Assembly: GCF_001685395.1 (NCBI RefSeq)
Contig: NZ_CP014167.1
Span: forward strand, 3,229,501 to 3,293,500
Origin: Paenibacillus yonginensis
GTDB taxonomy: Bacteria > Bacillota > Bacilli > Paenibacillales > Paenibacillaceae
Direction: 5' to 3'
Length of the DNA: 64,000 nt
In this document: positions 48,275-58,564 of the stretch, piece after piece
Numbering within the stretch: the stretch's first letter is position 1
Layout: each line of letters opens with the position of its first letter
Program-made: the position numbers and the translations under genes
The notes under the pieces: model-generated
The model's database searches: none
Seen by the model: the letters and a program-made list of their open reading frames with translations, nothing else
Told to the model about the DNA's origin: nothing

Positions 48275-50788
48275 TCAATATCTCGCGCACAAAATCTCAC
48301 ACAACGCCCCATACAGCGCCGGTTCCAGCTCCATCGCAGCCAAAGAAGGCAACACCCTGGAAGAAGCTGACGTCTCCTTCACAAGCTGATAAATCTGCTC
48401 CTTCAGCTGGAAGCGTATCTGGGCTCGGTCCAGCAAGGTGAACACTTCATCCACCACCCGGTTCTCCGCCAAACGGGCATCTGACAAACGAACCGTCAAA
48501 GATACATTCACGGGCACCTCCGGCACCATGACCGTAAGCGTATGAGTTTGCTCGTCATAACTGGAATCGTGAACCCTGGTATATGCCTTAGCTCCATTAC
48601 TCTCGTTAGCACTTTCAGATTCCTTTCCCCCATTAACCAGCACTTCAACTCCAGTCTCCGCTACCCCGCAGAACACCAGCTTCCAGCTTCGCTGCTTCGG
48701 AACAACACTCAGGTTCCCTTCGGCAGGCAGAATCGTCAAGGAGCTGCCTTGTACGTCTTCCGCAGCTTTCCACGTCCATACCATTTCCGTCCGGCACCAG
48801 TTCTCATCCCGATCCTCCGCCGTGTCTCCGGCATCCTCCCATAGCTCAAACCGCCCGTCAGCTCCCGCAAAAATGCGGACCTCCAGCTGCGCCGGATTTT
48901 CGGTTGAATGCGTGAACTCGGGGAAATCGGCCATAGGCACGATAGCGCCCGCCTTCGCCAATACCGGGATATGCTCCAAATCCCGGTACAGCAAAAGCTT
49001 CCTGCCGCCGTCATAGACCCGGCCCTTAAAGAAGTCAATCCAGCGCCCTTCCGGCAGCCAGGCTTTAACTTCGGCCACGCCGATCTCCCGGTGCATCGGC
49101 CGGGTAACCGGGCAGGCGATCAGCTCGGTGCCGAAGTAATATTGGTTAGGCACTTCGTAAGCCTCGTGCTGTTCGGCATGCCGATAATACATCGGCTGCA
49201 CCAGCGGAAGACCGTCGCGGCTGGCGTAACGGTTCATCGTGTAGAGATAAGGCAGCAGACGGTGGCGCAGGCGCAGCTGCTGCTTCATCACTTGTTCCGC
49301 GATAGGATTGAAACGCCAAGGCTCCTTGCTGTTAAAAGGACTGGACGAGCTGTGCAGGCGCAGAATCGGCGAGAACACGCCGAACTGTACCCAGCGAGCC
49401 GCCAGCTCGTCGTCGAGATAACCGAGCATATGCCCGCCGATATCGTGGCTCCACCAGCCGTAACCGGCGTTGGAGGCAGTAGCCGTGAAATACGGCTGGA
49501 AGTCCAGCGATTCCCATGTCACGATTGTATCCCCGGAGAAACCGACCGGATACCGGTGACTGCCGAGGCCTGCGTAACGGGAGAAGGTTAATTTCCGGCT
49601 GCCGCGCCGCCCGCTGTCCAGATAATGATAATGGTTCAGCATCCACAGCGGATCCAGGCCCGGCACCTTGGTAACGCCGCCCTGCTGCCAGTCGATCCAC
49701 CAGAAGTCGACTCCTTCCTCCTCCAGCGGATGGTGCAGGTATTTGAAATACGCCTGCAGGAATTTAGGGTCGGTGATATCGAATTCGACAGCTTCGCCCT
49801 GTTCAATATCCACGCCAAGGTCGGCGGCGATCGCCAGATAAGGCTCCTCAAATGCTCTTACCCCGTCGGCCGGGTGCACGTTCAGCGTCACCCGTTGTCC
49901 GTTCTGATGCAGCCATTCCAGCAGACCCTTCGGATCAGGGAACAGCTCCCGGTTCCACGTATACCCCGTCCATCCGCTGCCGTACTGCGGGTCAATTTCG
50001 ACGAGATGCCAGTCCATGTCCAGCACCGCCACGGAGAAAGGAATCTGCTCCTGCCTGAACCGCTCGAATAAAGCTTTGTATTCTTCCTCCGTATAGCGGT
50101 AATACCGGCTCCACCAGTTGCCAAGCGCGTAGCGCGGGAGCAGCGGCGTGCGGCCGCTCAAATGATAGAAATCTCTTAAGCAGGCTACATATTCATGCCC
50201 ATAACCAAACAGATAGAGGTCCAGCCCCGCTGCTCCGGCTGTTTCCCGCGGTTCTACCCTCCCGTCCTCCTTCAGGATAAGAGAGCGGCTGTCGTCGATC
50301 ACCGTGTAACCCGAACGCGACAGCAATCCCGGCTCCAGCGCAATAGTCCCGTCAGCATTATCCAGCGTACGTGCGGTACCGCCCAGATTAGCCCCCGTTC
50401 CGTCCCAATTAAGCTCCGCATCCCCGTAACGCCAGACGCTCATCAGATGCCCATTCCCGCTGCGCACTTGAACGCTCAGCCCGTGGCGCGTGAAGGGTCT
50501 TTTGTCGTATTCCACCCTCAAATATTTCGTTATGATCTGCAGCCGGTGCTCCTGATCAATAACCTGAAATTCCGGCACCGGATATAGACGGTTCACCACC
50601 GTCTGCGTCGCCCGGTCTTCGAACCGGCCATTCTCGTTGTATTCCATGCGGATCAGCTGCGGGGTCAGCACCGTAAACCGGTAATGCTCACCGGCCACAA
50701 CCGCCCCCTGATCGGCAGAGGGCTGGGCCTCCAGCCTTAAATGCTCAGGCAGGCCTACTTCTTGTTTGTTGGGTATGGTTTGATACAT
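48275..50788 (-). CDS. Glycoside hydrolase family 31 (alpha-glucosidase/xylosidase type)
   Basis: 837 residues, no signal peptide. The barrel carries the nucleophile motif FWWIDWQQGG (Asp) and the acid/base Asp in the FSGDTIVTWESLDF segment; WWSHDIGGHMLG is also typical. An N-terminal beta-sandwich with RMEYNENGRFEDRATQ and a C-terminal sandwich complete the GH31 plan. It follows the binding-protein gene with a hairpin between and ends at the terminator at 48207. It probably hydrolyses alpha-glucosides or related sugars imported by the adjacent LplABC-like transporter; the precise linkage is not evident. Confidence 0.92.
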   Translation of the reverse strand: MYQTIPNKQEVGLPEHLRLEAQPSADQGAVVAGEHYRFTVLTPQLIRMEYNENGRFEDRATQTVVNRLYPVPEFQVIDQEHRLQIITKYLRVEYDKRPFTRHGLSVQVRSGNGHLMSVWRYGDAELNWDGTGANLGGTARTLDNADGTIALEPGLLSRSGYTVIDDSRSLILKEDGRVEPRETAGAAGLDLYLFGYGHEYVACLRDFYHLSGRTPLLPRYALGNWWSRYYRYTEEEYKALFERFRQEQIPFSVAVLDMDWHLVEIDPQYGSGWTGYTWNRELFPDPKGLLEWLHQNGQRVTLNVHPADGVRAFEEPYLAIAADLGVDIEQGEAVEFDITDPKFLQAYFKYLHHPLEEEGVDFWWIDWQQGGVTKVPGLDPLWMLNHYHYLDSGRRGSRKLTFSRYAGLGSHRYPVGFSGDTIVTWESLDFQPYFTATASNAGYGWWSHDIGGHMLGYLDDELAARWVQFGVFSPILRLHSSSSPFNSKEPWRFNPIAEQVMKQQLRLRHRLLPYLYTMNRYASRDGLPLVQPMYYRHAEQHEAYEVPNQYYFGTELIACPVTRPMHREIGVAEVKAWLPEGRWIDFFKGRVYDGGRKLLLYRDLEHIPVLAKAGAIVPMADFPEFTHSTENPAQLEVRIFAGADGRFELWEDAGDTAEDRDENWCRTEMVWTWKAAEDVQGSSLTILPAEGNLSVVPKQRSWKLVFCGVAETGVEVLVNGGKESESANESNGAKAYTRVHDSSYDEQTHTLTVMVPEVPVNVSLTVRLSDARLAENRVVDEVFTLLDRAQIRFQLKEQIYQLVKETSASSRVLPSLAAMELEPALYGALCEILCARY

Positions 50789-50852
50789 CTCTCTAACTCC
50801 TCTCTATGAAAAAACATACTTTCTCTACTAGAATTAGCTTAATATCTAAGAC

Positions 50853-50885
50853 AAAGCCGCCCCGCAGAAAGCGCGGGACGGCCTT
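50853..50885 (-). terminator. Intercistronic hairpin between binding-protein and GH31 genes
   Basis: AAAGCCGCCCCGC and GCGGGACGGCCTT form a strong stem over a short loop, without a long T run. It probably attenuates GH31 expression relative to the binding protein and protects the upstream message. Confidence 0.6.
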
Positions 50886-50893
50886 GATAAACG

Positions 50894-52507
50894 TTACTTC
50901 ACGCTCATATACCGGTCATAAGCGTCGGTGCGGATCTTCATCAGCTGTTCCAGCCCCATGTCGTTCAGCTTCTTCACGTAAGCATCCCAGCCTTCATCAA
51001 TGCCGCCTTTGGTTACCCAAACCGCACGCATCGTCGATACATAAGTATCAATATCCGTAGTCAGCGTCGGCAGCTCCTTGAACTCGTCGGCTGTGTACAT
51101 AACGTTCGGATATGGGGTTGTTACGTAGTCGCTGCCGAGCTTGTCGAGCTGGAGCTTGAGGCCGTCGCCCGTTTTTTCGCTCAGCTTGATGTTCTGCTCG
51201 AAGGACGGGCTTACGTATTTAGGCCCGAAATCGCGCAGAGATTGATCCCAATACCAAGCGTCCGCGCTTGTGCCGGCCGGCGGGTCCATCAGGGAATACG
51301 TGCCGTCGTCATTTTTCTTGATGACCGTGCCAATGGCGCCCCAGAAATTCTGGATGCTGGCTTCGTTCGTGTAGAACTGGTCAGCCCAGCGTGCAGCGAC
51401 TTCCGGATATTTGCAGGACGTGGTAATCAGCAGTTCGTTGCGGTTAAAGCTCATACCGTTCGGATCGCCCGGGTTGTAACGTTTGCCGTCAGGTCCGGCG
51501 ATCGGCGGAATCGTTACGTATTGGTCGCTCCATTTGCCAAATACGGCGTCAGGCGTCCATTGGTTCGTGAAGCCGACGATCGGCGCGTCCGCATTCTGCT
51601 GCTTCGCCGAGGTCATGCTGGCGTCCTGGGTGAACAGTTCTTTGTCCAGCAGGCCTTCCGCATACAGCTTGTTGGCGTATTTCAGCGCTTCTTTATATTC
51701 GTCGGTAATCGGATAATAAACCGGCTTGCCGTCCTTCACCATCATGTTGTTGGCGTTGATGTCGGTAATGCCGAACGGATTCAGGAAGTCCATGCCCAGG
51801 CCGGTTTCGGTGTAAGGAATTTCGTCCGCTTTGCCGTTGCCGTTTGGATCCTGGGTTTTAAACGCTTTCAGGACGCTGTACAGGTCATCGGTATTGTCCG
51901 GCACCTGCAGTCCCAGCTTGTCGAGCCAGGTTTTGTTGATGACCGGCTGGTTTTTCGTTTTTGGACGGGATGGCAGCCGGGTTGGCAGCGAATAGATTTT
52001 GCCGTCCGGGAACGTGCTGATTTTCTTCAGCTCCGGCGTTTCCGCCATAGCCGCTTTCAGGTTCGGCATGTACTGGTCGATATAATCGTCCAGCGGACGG
52101 AAATAGCTCAGGTTGTTCACGATATCGGAATCAGAGAACGTCTGGTCGCCAAGGATGATGTCCGGCAGCGTTCCGCTCGCCAGCATGATCGATTTCTGCT
52201 CGGCCCAGTCGTTTGAGGAAACGACCTGCCATTCGATTTTGACATTGGTGTTCTTCTCAAGATCCTTCAGCCACTGATTTTGTGTAAATGTATCGCCCAT
52301 ATTGCCCCAGCGCATCGTCAGCACTTTCAAGGTAACCGGCTCATTAACGATCGGCAGCCCTTCTTTATTGAAGTTATCGGTTGCGCTGGCCGCCGTGTTG
52401 TTCGCGTTGTTCGAGCCGCCGCAGCCGGCGAGCCCTACGATCAGCGATGTTGCCAGCACCACTGCGCCGAGCATTTTGCCGGACTTTTTGTTTAACCATT
52501 TGCCCAT
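50894..52507 (-). CDS. Extracellular solute-binding lipoprotein (LplA/LipO type)
   Basis: 537 residues with a lipoprotein signal and lipobox LAGC, then an Asn/Ala-rich linker. The body, from LKVLTMRWGNMGDTF on, is the long (~500-residue) binding protein found with YtcP/LplB permeases in Paenibacillus, often for oligosaccharides or plant polysaccharide fragments. It is the third gene of the leftward operon, after both permeases. Confidence 0.9.
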   Translation of the reverse strand: MGKWLNKKSGKMLGAVVLATSLIVGLAGCGGSNNANNTAASATDNFNKEGLPIVNEPVTLKVLTMRWGNMGDTFTQNQWLKDLEKNTNVKIEWQVVSSNDWAEQKSIMLASGTLPDIILGDQTFSDSDIVNNLSYFRPLDDYIDQYMPNLKAAMAETPELKKISTFPDGKIYSLPTRLPSRPKTKNQPVINKTWLDKLGLQVPDNTDDLYSVLKAFKTQDPNGNGKADEIPYTETGLGMDFLNPFGITDINANNMMVKDGKPVYYPITDEYKEALKYANKLYAEGLLDKELFTQDASMTSAKQQNADAPIVGFTNQWTPDAVFGKWSDQYVTIPPIAGPDGKRYNPGDPNGMSFNRNELLITTSCKYPEVAARWADQFYTNEASIQNFWGAIGTVIKKNDDGTYSLMDPPAGTSADAWYWDQSLRDFGPKYVSPSFEQNIKLSEKTGDGLKLQLDKLGSDYVTTPYPNVMYTADEFKELPTLTTDIDTYVSTMRAVWVTKGGIDEGWDAYVKKLNDMGLEQLMKIRTDAYDRYMSVK

Positions 52508-52542
52508 ATGAAATCCCCCATTCTAGTTTATAGAACCTGCCT

Positions 52543-53502
52543 TTATTCCTTCACAGCGCCGATCATCACCCCCTGGTTGAAATACTTCTGGATGAACGGA
52601 TAGACACACAGAATCGGCACTGTAGCTACGATAATAACGGAATATTTCATCATGCTGGCCAGACGCAGCGCGATTTGTGCCGCTTCGCCCGTGCCCATGC
52701 CCGACTGCATCTGATTGGTGATCAGAATGTTGCGCAGGATGAGCTGCAGCGGGTACAAATCGGGATTTTTCAAATAAATCAAAGCGTTAAAATATGAGTT
52801 CCAATAGCCGACCGCAATCCATAAGCCAAGCACCGCAATAATCGCTTTCGAGAGCGGCAGGACGACCTGGAAGAAATACCGCAGGTTGCCGCAGCCGTCG
52901 ATCTGCGCCGCTTCCCACAAATCCCCCGGAATGCTGGTCTGGAAAAAGGTCCTGGCTACGATAATATCGTATACGATAACCGAAAAAGGAAGCACCATCA
53001 CCAGGAACGTATCGTACAGGTGGAAATCGCGGACGGTCAGGAATGTCGGAATCAAACCGCCGCTGAAGAACATCGTAAAGATAAAAAACAAAGACAAAAA
53101 CTTCCGGCCCACCAGATCTTTGCGCGATAAGGCGTAGGCCGCCGCGATGTTGACCGCCAGTCCAATCGCCGTGCCGACGATCGTATACAGAATGGTGTTG
53201 CGGTAGCCGACCCAAATGTTTTTATGCTTCAAGAGTTCGGTATACCCGTCCAGCGTAAACCCTTTCGGATAAAACCACACCTTCCCGTTCGCCACGGAGG
53301 ATGGATCACTGAACGATGCGATAATGATGAAATACAGCGGGTAGATCAGGATGATCAGGAACAATACTGCAAAGATGTACAGCAGCACTTCCATAACCGT
53401 ATCCGAGGAACGGTTGTTTTTGATTTTCGGGTTTTTGGTTTTCTTGTGATTCAGCTGTTCGGAACCCGCCTTCTTGTTAAGTTCTGCCTCCAGCATCGCC
53501 AT
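52543..53502 (-). CDS. ABC transporter permease, LplC/YtcP type
   Basis: 319 residues with a charged N-terminal tail of about 35 residues (rich in Lys/Asn) that is not part of the usual permease, then six membrane segments and an EAA motif near PGDLWEAAQIDGCGNLRYFF. It starts at an ATG after GAGGAATG, 16 nt downstream of the LplB stop. With LplB it forms the membrane channel of the importer. Confidence 0.9.
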   Translation of the reverse strand: MAMLEAELNKKAGSEQLNHKKTKNPKIKNNRSSDTVMEVLLYIFAVLFLIILIYPLYFIIIASFSDPSSVANGKVWFYPKGFTLDGYTELLKHKNIWVGYRNTILYTIVGTAIGLAVNIAAAYALSRKDLVGRKFLSLFFIFTMFFSGGLIPTFLTVRDFHLYDTFLVMVLPFSVIVYDIIVARTFFQTSIPGDLWEAAQIDGCGNLRYFFQVVLPLSKAIIAVLGLWIAVGYWNSYFNALIYLKNPDLYPLQLILRNILITNQMQSGMGTGEAAQIALRLASMMKYSVIIVATVPILCVYPFIQKYFNQGVMIGAVKE

Positions 53503-53518
53503 CCTTCATTCCTCCTTT

Positions 53519-54445
53519 CTACCACAGGCTGTTTTCGCTGAACTTTTTGGAAATCTGGTTGACCAGGATCAGCAAAATAAAGTTAATAACCGTATTAAAC
53601 AGGTTGATCGCCGAGGAGAAGCTGTATTGGCTGCTCAGCAGGCCGATCTTATACACGTACGTCGATAGAATCTCGCTGGACGTGATGTTGAGGTCATTTT
53701 GCATCAGGTAGACCTTCTCAAACCCTACACCCAGCAGTCCGCCGACCCGCAGAATGAGCAGCGTGATTGCCGTAGGCATCAGCATCGGGATATCAATGTA
53801 ACGAACCTTGTGCCACCGGCTTGCCCCGTCCACCGTAGCGGCTTCATACAAGCTGGGGTCCACCGCGGACAAAGCTGCGATATAAATGATGCTGTCCCAG
53901 CCGACATGCTGCCACACGTCCGACCAGACGTACAGGCTGCTGAACCAGCCGGCAGAGCCCATCAGATCAGGCGCTTCTGCGCCGAACAAGCGGTATACGC
54001 TTCCAAGAAGGCCGCTGCTTGGCGACAGCAGAATCAGCATCAGGCCGACCATAACCACCGTGGAAATGAAATGCGGCATATACGACACCGTCTGAAAAAA
54101 CCGCTTAAACCGGTTGCCCCGCATCTGGTTGACCATCAGCGCCAGCAGAATCGGAATCGGGAACGTAACTAAGCTGTACACGCTGATAATCAGCGTATTT
54201 TTAATGGTGGTCGAGAACTGGTACGAATGAAAAAACTTATCAAAATATTTGAACCCTGCCCACGGGCTGCCCCCGATGCCGAGCGCCGGACTATAATCCT
54301 TGAAAGCAATCAGCACGCCGTACATCGGCTTGTAAGCGAACAGCAGCGACAGCACCACAGCGGGAAGCAGCAGCACATACAAGCCCCAATTTCTTCGGAT
54401 CTGTCCCCATTTTTGTCCTGAGACTGCAGGTTGACCGGCTCTCAT
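53519..54445 (-). CDS. ABC transporter permease, LplB type
   Basis: 308 residues, first gene of the leftward importer operon, ATG after AGGAGGGG. Six or so membrane segments, first LYVLLLPAVVLSLLFAYKPMY, and an EAA motif DPSLYEAATVDGASRWHKV. It is divergent from the sensor-kinase gene at 54742, the common layout in which a YesM/YesN pair controls an adjacent LplABC-type importer. Confidence 0.9.
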   Translation of the reverse strand: MRAGQPAVSGQKWGQIRRNWGLYVLLLPAVVLSLLFAYKPMYGVLIAFKDYSPALGIGGSPWAGFKYFDKFFHSYQFSTTIKNTLIISVYSLVTFPIPILLALMVNQMRGNRFKRFFQTVSYMPHFISTVVMVGLMLILLSPSSGLLGSVYRLFGAEAPDLMGSAGWFSSLYVWSDVWQHVGWDSIIYIAALSAVDPSLYEAATVDGASRWHKVRYIDIPMLMPTAITLLILRVGGLLGVGFEKVYLMQNDLNITSSEILSTYVYKIGLLSSQYSFSSAINLFNTVINFILLILVNQISKKFSENSLW

Positions 54446-54741
54446 GACATCCCCTCCTTTTTCTCTATTTAAATGTGCCCGGGAAAAATAACCGGCGTTC
54501 CGGTCCTGGATGAGTCATCCGTTCGGGAACACCTTCAGTATATAGGCGGAATATCCCGCTTTACCGGACCTTGTGAAGCCGTTATCCGGACTTCTGAAGT
54601 CTGGTTCGTACCGGCCGCGCCGGAAGAGGAGTGCTGCGGACCGTTTTCCCTGACGTTATCCAGACTTTCCGTTGCACTATCCGGACTTTGCGCCTTCCAG
54701 GCCGGAAAAGTTTATAGTCGAATCCGGCAAACCTTTTTATA

Positions 54742-56658
54742 ATGAAATTAAAGCGCATTCACAATGCGCCCCACGAAAGGATGCGGATAACTGAACCTAT
54801 GGCTGCCGAAAAAGCGAACAAACAATATCCGATCCGTCATTACGTCAAGATGATGTTCCTGATCTCGTTTATCGTGCTGGTGCTCGATTTCGTCATCAGC
54901 CTTGCTACCATATCCATCGTCAAGCAGCAGTCCACCCGCTATCTGCAGGACACGGCAGATCTGTACATCAACCGGATCAACCACGATTTCGCCTACATCA
55001 GCCACTATATGGGATGGACGCTGGCCAACGACGAAAGCGTGGCGACCATGACCGGCTATCCGCTGAACAGCTGGGAGTTTTTTAAGGCAGGAGAACGCCT
55101 CCATAAACGGTTTACGGAGCTGCAGAAGAATTATGGCCAGGAGTATAACTTTTTCTTGTATTTGAAGAATCAGGATTATTTCCTGAACTACGCGCCGATC
55201 AGTATTCCTTACGGCGATTACCAGGATCTGAAGGAGCAGATTACGTCCGATTTGCTGAGCTCCAATGTGCAGGACAACGAGATTTATGAACGGTTTTATT
55301 CCAAATGGACGCCGGTGATGGTACGGGGAAAATATTACATGATCAGCATCGCTCCTTATCAGGACAGCTACATGATCGCGCTCATCTCGGCCGATAACCT
55401 GATCTCGCCGCTGCGGCAGATCAACCTTGGCGAAGACGGCCTGGCTTCGTTTGTCGCCGAAGACGGAACCAGCCTGACCAGCCCCATTCTGAATAATGGA
55501 ACCCGGCTGACCCCTGAAGAAGCCCAGGCCAGCCAATCGCCGCCTTCCTTCCTTAATCTGATCCAGACCCGGACGACGGTGGACGGCGAATTTACGAATG
55601 CCACCTTCCACGTGAAGCTGGTCATTCAATTTGGCACCTTCGAGAAGATCGTCATCGCCCAGCTGCTGATCCTGCTGCTGGCCTTGATCATTGCCGGCAA
55701 TCTGGCTTTTATCCTGATGTACTTCAGACGCAAGGTGCTGACCCCGATCAAACGCTTCTCCTATAATCTGTCCTTCTGGACGGAGGATGGGGAGACGATC
55801 GACATGGAGAGCAGCAAAATTATTGAGCTGGAGAAAGCCAACACCCAGTTCCAGCATCTGGTGGGCCAGATCAAGAAGTTCAAGATTGACCTGTATGAAC
55901 GGGAGCTTGAGAAGCAGCGCATCCAGCTGGATTACATGAAGCTGCAGATCAACCCGCATTTCTTCCTGAACTGCCTGACCAGCATCTACAGCATGGCGCA
56001 GATGCAGATGTATGAAGAGATTGAAAATATGGCGATGTCGACGTCCAAATATTTTCGGTATATTTTTCAGAACGGGGAAAATTTCGTGCGTCTTGAGGAT
56101 GAGATCGACCATGTCAGGACGTATCTCGACATTCAAAGGCACCGTTATCAGAACGCCCTCTCTTTCCGGATTGAAAGGGACACTGTTGAGGACACTGGCG
56201 AGAGCGAGAATGAGGGCAAGGACGCGGACCAAGGGAAGCGTGGAAATGATACTGGCGCCCAGACGGACGCCGGCCTGATTCCGCCGCTGGTGCTGCAGAC
56301 CTTTATCGAAAATGCGGTCAAATACGGCGTATCCCGGACCCGCGAGGCCCAAATTATATTGAAGCTCCAGCGCAAGGCATCTGATCCGCCGGTTAAGGAA
56401 CAGGAGAACCCGGCTTCTGCGCCGCCGCGGAACCTCATTCAGATTGCCGACAACGGCCCCGGCTTCCCGCCGGACGTTCTGGAAGCGCTGCGGCAAGGAC
56501 GCCCGCTGGATCAGTCCAAAGGCACGCATATCGGCATTATGAACACGCTGCAAAGACTGGAGTCCCTTTACCGGCAGCAGGCTTCCGTCACCTTCTCGAA
56601 TCTGGCAACCGGCGGGGCCTGCGTGACGATTGATCTTCCGGTTTACCCGCCTGAATAA
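54742..56658 (+). CDS. YesM-type sensor histidine kinase
   Basis: Up to 638 residues. One membrane helix near residue 40 (MFLISFIVLVLDFVISLA), an extracellular sensor region of about 230 residues, a second helix (LLILLLALIIAGNLAFILMYF), then the kinase with phospho-acceptor His in LQINPHFFLNCLTSIY, N box FIENAVKYGV and G box DNGPGFPPDV. A Glu/Asp/Gly-rich insert (ESENEGKDADQGKRGND) splits the kinase core. The TATAAT at 54737-54742 overlaps the first ATG, so translation may start instead at 54781 or 54799. It probably senses the sugar taken in by the divergent importer. Confidence 0.92.
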   Translation: MKLKRIHNAPHERMRITEPMAAEKANKQYPIRHYVKMMFLISFIVLVLDFVISLATISIVKQQSTRYLQDTADLYINRINHDFAYISHYMGWTLANDESVATMTGYPLNSWEFFKAGERLHKRFTELQKNYGQEYNFFLYLKNQDYFLNYAPISIPYGDYQDLKEQITSDLLSSNVQDNEIYERFYSKWTPVMVRGKYYMISIAPYQDSYMIALISADNLISPLRQINLGEDGLASFVAEDGTSLTSPILNNGTRLTPEEAQASQSPPSFLNLIQTRTTVDGEFTNATFHVKLVIQFGTFEKIVIAQLLILLLALIIAGNLAFILMYFRRKVLTPIKRFSYNLSFWTEDGETIDMESSKIIELEKANTQFQHLVGQIKKFKIDLYERELEKQRIQLDYMKLQINPHFFLNCLTSIYSMAQMQMYEEIENMAMSTSKYFRYIFQNGENFVRLEDEIDHVRTYLDIQRHRYQNALSFRIERDTVEDTGESENEGKDADQGKRGNDTGAQTDAGLIPPLVLQTFIENAVKYGVSRTREAQIILKLQRKASDPPVKEQENPASAPPRNLIQIADNGPGFPPDVLEALRQGRPLDQSKGTHIGIMNTLQRLESLYRQQASVTFSNLATGGACVTIDLPVYPPE

Positions 56659-56672
56659 AAGGAGTGTATGTT

Positions 56673-58487
56673 ATGAACGCTTTTCCCGCGGATGCAAATC
56701 CGGCTGGAACGACAATAATGGTCCGGGGGGACGGAAGGAGCGAAGCCAGTGGCATAAAAAAGGACAGCCATGCAAACGAGGTCGATCGCCGGAACGAGAG
56801 CGACAGAAACGGACCGGACACACAATCGGACACTGTCCCTTTGTCCTCTTCTGCCTTTCCGGCTCCTTATCCCGCCCTCCGTACGCTGATCGTGGACGAC
56901 GACTATTTTGTCGTGACCGCGCTGGAGCGCAAGATCAACTGGCGTTCCCTGAATATTGAACAGGTCTATACGGCGCATAATGTCGCCCAAGCCCGGGAAA
57001 TTTTACAGCAGCATCCGGTTCATATCCTGATATCCGACATCGAGATGCCGCAGGGCAGCGGTCTGGAGCTGCTCGCCTGGATTCGGGAAATGAACTACAA
57101 CGTGCAGGCCATTCTGCTGACCAATTACGCCGACTTCAACTACGCCCAGAAAGCGATCGAGCTGCAAAGCTTCGAATATTTCCTGAAGCCTATCGAATTC
57201 GACAAGCTGATGCTGATCATCCAGAAGGCGGTTCAGCGCGTGAAGGAGCAGCAGAGCGCCCAGCGGGCGATCCAGGAAGGCCAATACTGGCAGCGCAACC
57301 ATTCCAAAATGCTGGAGCATTTCTGGAGGAAGCTCATTAGCGACAGCTCCTCTTCCCTGATTAAACCGGCCGTACTTGCCGAGTCCATCCGGGAACAGAA
57401 TCTCGATTACCGGCTGGATGATAAGGTGCAGCCCCTGCTGTTCCACCTGTTCCCGCATAACGGGAGCATGGGCAGCCAGGAGAAAGGGTTGTTCGATTTC
57501 GCGCTGCAAAATGTGTTTTATGAGCTGTTTCAGCAGCCGTCTTTTTCCGTGGACACGATGCTTGAATACAAGGACGACCACTGGATGGCCATGCTGAAAT
57601 GGAAGGGGGCTCCGGAGCAGGACCTGCTGCGGGAGTTATGCGCCTCTTTCCTCCAGAAGGCCCGCCCTTATCTCAAATGCGAGGCCTGCTGCACGATTGC
57701 GCTGCCCTCGCAGATGGAAGGCGTCAGCCTCTGCATCCGGCAGCTGTTAACCATGGACAGCGAAATGGTACAAGCCCGGAACGAAATATACGACGTGCAG
57801 GATTATTTGGAGCTTGCCCGGGAGCCAGCCGAATATGCCGCGCCTGATCTGGCCCACTGGGAGGAGCTGCTGAACCGCAACCAGCCTGAAGTTCTGCTGG
57901 CCGAAACCTCCCGTTACTTAAGGGGAAGGCTCAGCCACCGCATGCTGAACGTGTCCGTGCTCAGTTTGTTCCGGCTGGATCTGGTGCAGCTCGTTTATTC
58001 TTTTCTGAAAATGAAAGGCATTCAGGCCCACAAGCTGTACACCGGCAAAACGCACGAGCAGCTGCTGGCCCAATCCCTTAATTCGATTGAGGACATGGAA
58101 GCTTTCGTTCAGGATTTGGTCACTACCGCGATGGAGTACCGGGACTTTACGGAACGGGCCACGTCCGTAGTCGAGGAGATCAAACAGCATATCCTGAGCC
58201 ACTATGGAGATGAGCTGTCGCGCAATGATCTTGCCGAAATCGTTTACCTGAACCCCGATTACCTGGCGAGATTGTTTAAGAAAGAAACGGGCATTTCCTT
58301 GGGCAGCTATGTGATCCAGGTCCGTATTGCCGCCGCCAAGCAGCTGCTGGAGACTACTTCCCTGTCGGTATACGCGGTAGCCAACAAGGTCGGATACGGG
58401 AACTATTCGTATTTCTCCAAGCTGTTTAAGCAGGCCGTCGGCTGCTCGCCGAATGAATATAAGAAAGAGCAGCAGGGCAGCTTCTAA
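56673..58487 (+). CDS. YesN-type response regulator with AraC DNA-binding domain
   Basis: 604 residues from the ATG at 56673, 8 nt after AAGGAG and 14 nt past the kinase stop. An unusual Ser/Asp/Asn-rich leader of about 70 residues precedes the receiver domain (LRTLIVDDDYFV, phospho-acceptor Asp in ISDIEMPQGSG). A central region of unknown fold follows, and the C-terminal AraC double helix-turn-helix has YLARLFKKETGISLGSY and VGYGNYSYFSKLFKQAVG. It probably activates the divergent importer/GH31 operon. Confidence 0.92.
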   Translation: MNAFPADANPAGTTIMVRGDGRSEASGIKKDSHANEVDRRNESDRNGPDTQSDTVPLSSSAFPAPYPALRTLIVDDDYFVVTALERKINWRSLNIEQVYTAHNVAQAREILQQHPVHILISDIEMPQGSGLELLAWIREMNYNVQAILLTNYADFNYAQKAIELQSFEYFLKPIEFDKLMLIIQKAVQRVKEQQSAQRAIQEGQYWQRNHSKMLEHFWRKLISDSSSSLIKPAVLAESIREQNLDYRLDDKVQPLLFHLFPHNGSMGSQEKGLFDFALQNVFYELFQQPSFSVDTMLEYKDDHWMAMLKWKGAPEQDLLRELCASFLQKARPYLKCEACCTIALPSQMEGVSLCIRQLLTMDSEMVQARNEIYDVQDYLELAREPAEYAAPDLAHWEELLNRNQPEVLLAETSRYLRGRLSHRMLNVSVLSLFRLDLVQLVYSFLKMKGIQAHKLYTGKTHEQLLAQSLNSIEDMEAFVQDLVTTAMEYRDFTERATSVVEEIKQHILSHYGDELSRNDLAEIVYLNPDYLARLFKKETGISLGSYVIQVRIAAAKQLLETTSLSVYAVANKVGYGNYSYFSKLFKQAVGCSPNEYKKEQQGSF

Positions 58488-58490
58488 TAC

Positions 58491-58538
58491 GAAAAAGGCA
58501 GAGATCACTGGCCAGTCCAGGATTCCTGCCTTTTTTCG
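58491..58538 (+). terminator. Terminator after the response regulator
   Basis: AAAAAGGCAG and CTGCCTTTTTT form a strong stem around a 25-nt loop with an internal GGCCAG element. It ends in a T run on the plus strand and can also serve the convergent TetR gene. Confidence 0.8.
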
Positions 58539-58564
58539 TTAAAGAGGGAACACTATGTTATTGT

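Noticed and set aside
54748-56553. 601-codon open frame antisense to the sensor kinase
   Set aside because: It is a shadow of the real gene caused by high GC and codon bias; the sense frame has kinase motifs and correct neighbours.
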